NCBI RefSeq assembly: GCF_000801105.2
Contig: NC_079515.1
Span: forward strand, 33,875,407-33,939,406
Source of the DNA: Raphanus sativus
Taxonomy: Eukaryota; Streptophyta; Magnoliopsida; Brassicales; Brassicaceae
DNA: 64,000 bases
Reading direction: 5' to 3'
A program made the translations under genes and the position numbers. A model generated the notes under the pieces. The model saw only the letters and a program-made list of their open reading frames with translations, was not told the DNA's origin and made no database searches. Below are positions 12,548 to 21,238 of this stretch, piece after piece (position 1 is the stretch's first letter; every line of letters starts with the position of its first letter).

Positions 12548-12556
12548 TATATATAT
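12548..12556 (-). promoter_or_regulatory. Probable TATA box of MIR399C
   Basis: TATATATAT lies about 115 bp upstream of the hairpin on the minus strand, a normal spacing for a plant pri-miRNA start. This is inferred from position. Confidence 0.5.
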
Positions 12557-12641
12557 TTGAGTTTTTTAAATTAAAAATAGAGACCTTTTGACATTTGAGT
12601 GATTGAGAGATAAGAAGAGATGCTTTGATAGGTTATTCCAT

Positions 12642-12649
12642 GGATATCC
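12642..12649 (-). promoter_or_regulatory. P1BS (PHR1-binding site) upstream of MIR399C
   Basis: GGATATCC fits the P1BS consensus GNATATNC and is palindromic. It sits about 90 bp above the TATA box, where PHR1 would act in phosphate starvation. Confidence 0.7.
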
Positions 12650-12780
12650 ATCCCCATTTATCTTTTCTCGAGTGTTTGCCTTTTGATGATGCTCTGCTGC
12701 TTCTCATGTGTCTCTTTATTTTGTTTTGCTTCAGTATGAAGCTATTCGAGGATAGTTTTTTTTTTAACCCATTCCGGTTC

Positions 12781-13118
12781 TGATGTAGATAAATATATGA
12801 GATATTTCCATATATTTATTATTGATTTATTAACTATTTTTGATAATTATCTTTATTGTTTTAGGGTTTTTATGGTTTTCTTATATAAAGCCGTTTAGGC
12901 TTAAGTTTGTATTCAGTTAATTGATTATTAATAAAAGTTAAGAGTTTTCTCTTTTGTTCCTTGTTTTCGGTAGATCATTGGTGATCTCAACGAATTTAAG
13001 AAGACATCGATCTTAGGCATTCTTAGACTAAATAAGATCTTTGTTATTATTCTAGTTTTCCGGGTATTCTCAGAATCAACGGATCTCTAGTCCTATCTTT
13101 AAGGCTTCCGCTACATCA
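12781..13118 (+). repeat. Left LTR of TRIM-1
   Basis: Has TG..CA ends and a TATATAAAG promoter-like motif in its middle. It is nearly identical to the right LTR. Confidence 0.92.
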
Positions 13119-13680
13119 GTTGAATCTATCAGAGTCGAATCTCAGAATCAACGGATCTCTAGTTTTCCACCAGGTGGTATCAGAGCCGCGTCTCTTTGGT
13201 TTCTCAATCGAAGAACGATTCTGGATGTCATGGTGAGTATTAGCATCTATCCTATCCTGGACGAAAGTCCTTTTGTTGAGAGAGAAGAGAACCATGAGAT
13301 CTATCGAGAGATTTATGGTGATCCGATCTATGATATATATGAAGATGATGTCTGTGTTGTCCGTGCAAAATTCGGGCGAGACGAGTTCTGTGCAAAATTC
13401 GGGCGAAACGATTTCCGTGCAAAATCTGGGCGAGACGAGTTCCGTGCAAAATACGGACAAAATCATATCGACGAAGATTTTGTGAAGAATATTGATAATC
13501 TGATGCGTGCAAATTTTGTGCAAACCGGATCTGTGAAGATTCATGTTATAAACAGATCCGTACAAAAATCGTGCAAAACATGCTATTGAAGATTCGAGGA
13601 AGAGTTTTTCTTGGAAAAAGTTTTGGATTCAAAGACTACGAACAAGATTCGAGGACGAATCTTCTCCAACCCGGAGAGAA

Positions 13681-14018
13681 TGATGTAGATAAATATATGA
13701 GATATTTCCATATATTTATTATTGATTTATTAACTATTTTTGATAATTATCTTTATTGTTTTAGGGTTTTTATGGTTTTCTTATATAAAGCCGTTTAGGC
13801 TTAAGTTTGTATTTAGTTGATTGATTATTAATAAAAGTTAAGAGTTTTCTCTTTTGTTCCTTGTTTTCGGTAGATCATTGGTGATCTCAACGAATTTAAG
13901 AAGACATCGATCTTAGGCATTCTTAGACTAAATAAGATCTTTGTTATTATTCTAGTTTTCCGGGTATTCTCAGAATCAACGGATCTCTAGTCCTATCTTT
14001 AAGGCTTCCGCTACATCA
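13681..14018 (+). repeat. Right LTR of TRIM-1
   Basis: Differs from the left LTR at the GTATTTAGTTGATT stretch (two substitutions). Confidence 0.92.
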
Positions 14019-14240
14019 GGTTCGAATGTATGTCTCTGCCGCTGAAACATTTTAAATTTCATATTCATATAATTTTTTTTATATATTCATAATAACTAGT
14101 GTGATTTTTCCCTTCAAAAATAAAAGAATCTGGCTTTCTATTTGACTGAAGAATATGTCGAGTAATGATGATTTTTAGAGTAAAAGAATTTGGTATAAAA
14201 AAATGATGATGCCATATCCTTTTTGAAGGGGTTATTCCAT

Positions 14241-14248
14241 GGATATCC
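14241..14248. promoter_or_regulatory. Second P1BS-like site beyond TRIM-1
   Basis: GGATATCC again, inside a 20-base stretch (14230-14249) identical to 12631-12650. Without TRIM-1 it would lie about 360 bp from the first site. Bases 14024-14675 otherwise hold no gene I can name; an exon-like run after TTTGCAG at 14388 is unassigned. Confidence 0.5.
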
Positions 14249-14940
14249 AGAAGATGAAAACGGATCGTTTCGACAAGAATTCAATCTCTTGATTCTTTTT
14301 TTGTTTCTTGAAGAGCCAAAGTTGTCAAGAGTTATTTGATTCATTACAAAATCATCCATATGTCATTCTTTCTTCTTTTGCTTTGCAGGTTGTGGAGCGA
14401 TTTGCTATGTCTGTCTCCTCTGTAGTTGCTGCTCGTATGTTCCTTGCATACTACGTCACGAGACGCTGAGGTTTCGATTTACATTCCATTTTCTCATATA
14501 AGTAGTCAAGAGCTGATAACATCTTGAACGAAATTGACTGATATATCATTGTATCCAAATCTAAGTCAAAATGATATTTGATTTTTGTCTAAAAAGTCTC
14601 AAGTAACGAAAAAACATTTGCAAAGCCCAAAAACTAAAACAAAAAACCTCAACAAACAAAAAAACAAAAATTTCTTCAAGCCCATACAGCTAAAAGGGAC
14701 ATCAAACCAGCCCCAAGAACCAGAGAAAAACTACAAGCCAATTGTATTTTCATACTACTTTGAGCTTTGTGGTTCATGAATACTGGAGCTACCAAATCAA
14801 CAAGAGCCATGTAAATCAAGATTCCAGCAGCTGCAGCGTTAAAAAAACCGGACACTTTTAGTGCCATCGGGCTATTCTCATTGTAAATCTCAGCTACTCC
14901 AATGCCAATTCCGATCCCTGCTGGTGCCGTGAGTGCAAAG

Positions 14941-15133
14941 TATAGAAGGATATAGAGTATCATAGATATTATTAGCAAATATTGTATATTTATTATATAA
15001 GATATTACACATATTTGTATCTACATAGATTAAGAAATATCACTAGTATAAATATGTATGTAGTCCTAACTATTATTCTTATGAGAGTCAATATACATTT
15101 CTTCCAATCATCTACTCTCATCATTCTCTAATA
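14941..15133 (+). repeat. Left LTR of TRIM-2
   Basis: 193 bp, identical by eye to the right LTR. Confidence 0.93.
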
Positions 15134-15908
15134 TGGTATCAGAGCTACAATGATCTAACGATCTGCTCCGTTTCTGTTTTTCTTTTATTTTCTTCAAGCT
15201 ATATAGCTTCTTTATTTTTATTTTTTTATTTCAAGCCATTGAGCTTCTATTATATATTTTCTGTTAAGCTATATGCTTCGACCATTCATGTTCATGTGAA
15301 CGTCTGAATCTAAGCCATTGAGCTTTTTGTTATTCAAGTCTATCATAGACCTCTGAATCCAAGCCTAGTGCTTCTTTATATTCATGGCTCTCTTTTATCT
15401 TTATAATTCTTAAGCCATCATGGCTTCACTTCCAAAATCAAAGCTTAATGCTTCTTGTTTTGTTTTTTTCCTTTTCTTAAAGCCATGGAGTTTCTTATTA
15501 TTTAAGTCTCCAGAGACCTCTGAATCTATTTTTTTTTCCTTTAAAAAAAAAAAACAAAAAAGCGTTTTTTTGGTTCAATATTTCTTAAGTATTAAAAAAA
15601 ACATAAAAAAAAAAAATTTGTTCCCAAGCCAAGGTGTTTCTTCTCATGCAACTTAGCATGTCATAAAAATGAGATTATGGGTCTGTGTTGCATTCCAACC
15701 ATCAACGTTTCTAAAGCGTTTGGGCTTGTCAATAAGATCACAACCACCAAAGAAGGCACGTCGTTATCATCACCGTCCATCCATCTCCTCACCACTAGCA
15801 CAGCCATCTTCCGCCTTTGATCCAAGTACTCAAATCAAATTACCACAAGTCAATCTCAAGCTTGCCATTTCACTACCACTTCATTACCACCTTGAGATTG
15901 AGGGGGCA

Positions 15909-16101
15909 TATAGAAGGATATAGAGTATCATAGATATTATTAGCAAATATTGTATATTTATTATATAAGATATTACACATATTTGTATCTACATAGATTA
16001 AGAAATATCACTAGTATAAATATGTATGTAGTCCTAACTATTATTCTTATGAGAGTCAATATACATTTCTTCCAATCATCTACTCTCATCATTCTCTAAT
16101 A
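15909..16101 (+). repeat. Right LTR of TRIM-2
   Basis: 193 bp, preceded by a polypurine tract. Identity with the left LTR implies recent insertion. Confidence 0.93.
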
Positions 16102-16185
16102 CAAAGAACAACGCCATAATCCAAATTTTCTTAACTCCAAATTTTGCCTGCACAGAAAACACAGTGTTTTAGTTTGCTTATTTAA

Positions 16186-17743
16186 TCTCTATAATATTAT
16201 TTGAGAAGTCAGTTTCATATGTGTCACGCTCACGTTGATTCTCAATACGTGAATACCCTTAATGAATTAATTTTAGTCATACCTAATTATCATTACTAAA
16301 AATTGTTTAGTTTCCTTTTTATTAATAAAGCTTGAATTATCTTTTTATTATAGTTTATTTATTTTATAAACCCATATATATAGTAAAAAGGAAATATCTA
16401 TAAATTATATAGATTTTGTATATACAAAAAACGAATTTATTTTTTCCTACTTTATATTTGCGCTAAAAACATAAATAAAAAGTGAATATCTAATAATTTT
16501 CAAAATATATAGGTGTATATATATAATTAAAAATAGTTAAGATAATTTTTAAGAAAACATATTTTTATAATGATTATATTTTTGATTAATTGATTTTAAG
16601 AAAATTAATTTCAAACAACGTAAAGTGATCATCTAATATCATTAAGAAAAATTATAAATTAAAATTATTTTTTTACCTAACTTTCATTGATTAAATTATA
16701 AAATGTATTCACAATTCTAAACAAGTGATGATTTACCAATTATTATGATTTAGTTTTTTTTTATAAATATTCATATATGTACATGAATTTTCAAATATTA
16801 TAAAATATGTTCATGAATGCAACTACAATATTGTATGTGTGTTTTTATCTTTTTAAAAATAAACTTACCAAATTTTATAAGATTTATAAAATATATTACA
16901 AATATAAAAGGATGAACTGAACTAAATTAAGCTAAGAATAGTAATCCAATTTTAATATTATTAAAGTAAAAAAATAGTTGTCCAATTTGAAATAATAGAT
17001 GCAAAACATACCAAACAATGAACACTTGAACTGTCCAAAATATTATGTTTGAAATAAGATATCTAATTAAGATGAAAACACACGGATAGATACAATCTTT
17101 TGAATTTCTGGGTGTAACTACCTTACGAATTTGAAATTAATCAATGAAGTTTTGGAATATTTCTGAATTGGTTTGCTTATTCAATTCTCAATCTCTTAGC
17201 ACATTAATTTATTTTATATAATTTTCTCCAAAATAACATATATTAATATTTTAAAATATTAGAAGTAATTATTAATGCTATTCTAGCTTTATATTTCTTT
17301 TCTCAGAAAACATATATTAAATTATAAGAACTTGTATAAATATATTTACAAATCTAATAAAATGAACCAAACTAAATGAAATTAATCTAATTTTAACTTA
17401 ATTAAAAAGTGTTGTTTACTTTCAAACCAAATATGAAACTTAACGATACCATACATGAATTAATCCAAATTACTATAAATAGAATCGCATATCTAATTAA
17501 GATGAGAACATAGTGATACTTAATATTATTTCCATGATATAAATTAAAATAACTTAAAAGTTATGAACAAATGTATAGATATATCTATATAATGATATAT
17601 ACAATTCCCTTTATTCATCATAAATATAAGTTATAAAGTTACTTGAAAGTTATAAAAAACATATGTAAATATTTTACAATTATTATGATTTGATTATTTT
17701 ATAAGTATTTATTCCCGTGCATGAGCACGGGAGAATCACCTAA
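16186..17743 (+). mobile_element. Nonautonomous Helitron in ZIP12 intron 2
   Basis: It begins TCTCTATAATATTATTTGAG, a typical AtREP-like Helitron 5' end, after an A (16185). It ends with the hairpin CCCGTGCATGAGCACGGG (17714-17731), nine bases, then CTAA at 17740-17743 before a T. Insertion between A and T without duplication is the Helitron rule. The 1.56-kb AT-rich body has no coding frame. Confidence 0.85.
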
Positions 17744-19204
17744 TTATAATTAGTTGGTAAAATCATAAATACAAGAGAAATTAAGAGAAAGAGATTTAAA
17801 AATTACCTCAGAGATGCAACCACCAAGACCAAACCCTTCAAAGAGCTGATGGAAAGTGATTGCTGCCAAGAGAGGCTTTATTGTGCTTACACTCGGAGAT
17901 ACTCCCAGAGATATCCCTATTATCACTGAGTGAACCACAATCCCCAACTCCAATATCTAATAACACCATAAGAAAAACAAAGGGAAAATTGCTAAAACCA
18001 ACTCAAATATTGATTGCAACCCTAAAAGTAGACCCTATATTCAATCAATTGCAAACCCAACCTAAATGGGTGTAAAACTACTATTTAGCCCTTGTGACCA
18101 AACAAAAAACATAAAGTTATTTTACTGTTCTGTCCTTCGTAAGTCTACACATAACAAACGTAGTCTACATATCTGTAGACGTCGTACACAGTCTACACTG
18201 TTGACTTAATTTGTAGTCTACATTTTAATTTGATCTAGTTAATTACGTTTAAAAATATATAAAATTATTTTTTGTGAAATTATTAATTAATCATCAATTT
18301 AAAGGCTAATATAAAGTTTATAAACTAAATTTGTATATAAGTGAACAACTAAAAAGAATATATATTGATTTGGTAACCATGTGAGACAATGTTTATGATT
18401 TAGTAACAAAATGTCACATAACATGTTATATCTTTAATGGTTAGATCTTCAGGGTTAGATTTAGATTGATTTTTTTTTGTTTAAATTAATATATAATTAC
18501 TAAGTAGTTTATATTTTGTAATTTGATATTTGATACAATAAAATTGAGACTCTTTTGATTATCAAATAAACATTTAGGGTTTGAGTTTTGTGGTTTAGGG
18601 TTTCGTAGATTTACAAATCAGTCTACTTTGGTGAGTGTAAACTGTCTTTTAAGGTCTATTCTCATCAAATTTAACCTAACCGGATTTAACCAAGTAAATT
18701 ATAACCTAATTCAATTTAAACCAAGCCTTAACATTTAGGGTTTGAATTTTGTGGTTTAGGGTTTCTTAGAACAGTTTGCATTTTTAAATTTTTTTACAAA
18801 ATATCATTATTTTAAAATTAAGTGAGTTCTTTAAGAATAAAAATGTAAAATCATATACTATAACTATTAAAAATAAAGAAAAAAAATTAATAAATCATAT
18901 ATAAAAATTATCAAAAATAAAGAAAAAATAAATAATGAAATTATCATAGTAAACTTTCTAAAAGGTCTACTAAGTTACAATAAAATATACTCTAAGAATT
19001 TTAATTTTAGTAGACTTCAAAAGAAGTCTACAGTGTCGTAAATTTTAACCTAGTTTCATTTTTGTCTCCCTATATAAATGAAATTTACACAACCTCTCTC
19101 CAAAATGGCTGCATATCTCACTTCTCTCTAAAACTCTCTCCCTTCTCTCTAAAATTCTCTCATTTCTCTCATATCTTTCTCATAATATTATCTTGTTATA
19201 TTAG

Positions 19205-20240
19205 GTATTATGATTCATGGTTTTCATCATCTCCTTTACAAATGTAAGTTTTAGATCTGTAGATTTTAAATATGTACTTTTATGTTATTTATTTCTCACA
19301 ATATTATCTTTTTTGTAGGTATTATTATATATGGTTTTCATCTTTTCCTCTAAAAATGTAAGTGTTAGATCTATAGATTTTAAATGTGTAATTTTATGTT
19401 ATTTATTTCTCACAATATTGTCTTTTTTGTAGGTATTATCATTCATGATTTTCATATTCTCCTCTATAAATATAAGTTTTAGATCTATAGATTTTAAATG
19501 TGTATTTATATGTTATATTCAAATAAAATTATAGATCAATCTCTGTGGATTTAATTTGCTACTATTTTATCTTATAAATTCTATTTTGAAGTATTTCCAG
19601 ATTTAAAACTAGATTTACATTTAAAAATGTACACATATTTTCCAGATCTGAAAAATATCAGATAGTGTAGACTTCTAATGAAGTTTGCTTATAAGCTAAG
19701 GCTAGTAGATTTCATATTAAACCACAAGATTTTAAGTAGACTTCATTGAAAGTCTACAAAAATATGAATAATTTTTCCTATGTTCTTTAAATAATTTTAT
19801 CTAATTTTGCAGATATTTTTTTCCATGGTTGTTATCTCCTCCTCCCAAAAATGTAAGATTTACATCTATAGATTTTAAATATGTTTTTATACTTATATTT
19901 AAATAAAATTACATATTAAAACTATGTCTTTAATTTATTACTATTTTTTCTTTTAAAATATATTTTCTAAAGTTTTTTAGATTTAAACTCATTTCATATT
20001 TTAATGTATATATTTTTCATACTTAAAGAACAAAAAAGAATTTCTAAATGTACACTAATAGATCTAAAAATTTTCCGCTAGTGTAGACTTCAACTAAAGT
20101 CTACTAAACCATAAACTTTAAGTAGACTTAATAAAAAGTCTACTAAATTATTATTTATATTTATTCTTATGTTTTCTCATAATTTTATCTTATTTTGCAG
20201 GTACTTTTTCCAAGATTTTATTTGAAGCATCAAGATTATG
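19205..20240 (+). repeat. Tandem exon-like cassettes inside the MULE
   Basis: Units at 19205-19243, 19319-19357 and 19433-19471 are each 39 bp, follow a ..TTTGTAG or TTAG acceptor, and are followed by GTAAGT-like donors (GT lost in the third). The period is 114 bp. Two more diverged units start at 19813 and 20201 after TTTGCAG. Each unit carries a TATGGTTTTCAT-like core. Confidence 0.7.
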
Positions 20241-20876
20241 AAAAATCAAACACACTAAAAACAAATATTTAATAAAATGATTTGTAATAATTTTTCATAA
20301 CAAAATATTCATTTGTAAATAATTGTTTGATGCATAATTTATAAATATTGTATTCATTTTTTAGTTGTGTTTCACTTGTATGATATTATTAATTTTTGTT
20401 AGCTGTCAATTTTTTACATAAGATACTCTAATCATCCAAACAATTAAAACTGATGTAGTAGGCTTTTGTACCAGACTTGTGGCTGTAACAGACTATGTAA
20501 TTTGCATGCAGCAGACTTCTGTGAAAGTCTTCTGTAAAAGAAGACTAATACTTAAGTCTGCTGCTAGACTATCATGCAGCTTCTTTTGTATCAGATATTA
20601 TCAGTATTACTCTTATTTTCGAAATATTCATCACAAATTCAACAAAAATACAGTAGACTAACCAAGAAGTCTACGTTAAAAGAAGATTAAAACGTAAGTC
20701 TGCTCGGCCGAAATCAGCCATGCAATAAACATGTCAAAAGACCTACAAACTCAACATTCATCACATAAGACATCATCCAAAGCAACAATACAACTCATAA
20801 GTTCAACACTGACTAAAGACCCACAAATCAAACATAAGTTCAACACATAAGACAACATCCAAAGCAACAATACAAG

Positions 20877-21238
20877 TCATAGCTCGTCGTCACCTCCAAC
20901 TTCTAGTTGACACTGGCTTGATGCACAAAGGCATACAATTTGGGTCTTACATAACTCGATAGAGTTCCGTACTTGTCTATCACTCGTGACATGCATAGGA
21001 GTAGTATCCGGATCCATTTTCTCTAAAAGTACGTCTGGTAAGGAATATGTCAGCTCCACCTTCTCGGTTTTCTTGTCCAGATCATAATCTTCTTGTGCCA
21101 TTTCAAGAAGTTCACCATATGTACAACCATCATGCACAAAGAACATTCTCCTTTTTTTCCATTTATCAACCACAAACTCCCACAAAGAGCCTTTCACCAC
21201 CCATTCTCCATACACAACAGGCAAATTAAAAATTACCT
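20877..21238 (-). CDS. MULE transposase N-terminal domain fragment
   Basis: After an acceptor at 21239-21240 the frame reads LPVVYGEWVVKGSLW, then CTYGELLEMAQEDYDLD and VELTYSLP, ending VGGDDEL-stop. This is the PB1-like/MuDR N-terminal region found at the start of many plant Mutator-type proteins. The DDE catalytic core and SWIM finger are absent, so it cannot be a full transposase. It may be a domain captured and kept by a nonautonomous element. Confidence 0.7.

Larger units (their letters stand above)
12781..14018 (+). mobile_element. TRIM-type LTR retrotransposon (TRIM-1)
   Basis: Direct 338-bp LTRs lie at 12781-13118 and 13681-14018. They start TGATGTAG, end CTACATCA and differ at only two bases that I could see. 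A 5-bp target duplication, GGTTC, flanks it (12776-12780 and 14019-14023). A primer-binding site TGGTATCAGAGC (initiator Met-tRNA) is at 13175-13186, and a purine tract GGAGAGAA abuts the right LTR. The 562-bp interior has no pol genes, only a short frame (13230-13589) with four 9-residue repeats. Total 1238 bp, so it is nonautonomous. It is inserted in the upstream region of MIR399C. Confidence 0.92.
14941..16101 (+). mobile_element. TRIM-type LTR retrotransposon with TA..TA ends (TRIM-2)
   Basis: LTRs of 193 bp (14941-15133 and 15909-16101) appear identical. A 5-bp target duplication, CAAAG, flanks them (14936-14940 and 16102-16106). A primer-binding site TGGTATCAGAGC is at 15134-15145, directly after the left LTR. 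A purine tract GATTGAGGGGGCA precedes the right LTR. The 775-bp interior has no pol genes but many short inverted AAGC..GCTT units. The LTRs start TATAG and end AATA, so the ends are TA..TA rather than TG..CA. It is inserted inside ZIP12 exon 3. Confidence 0.95.

Noticed and set aside
14388..14468. Exon-like run after TTTGCAG ending TACTACGTCACGAGACGC-stop
   Set aside because: A good acceptor, but no upstream exon, no recognised family and three possible frames; not enough to call a gene.
17711..17743. CCCGTGC..GCACGGG hairpin considered as a terminator or regulatory stem-loop
   Set aside because: It is followed by CTAA and a T, with a TCTCTATA start 1.5 kb away, which is the Helitron 3' end structure.
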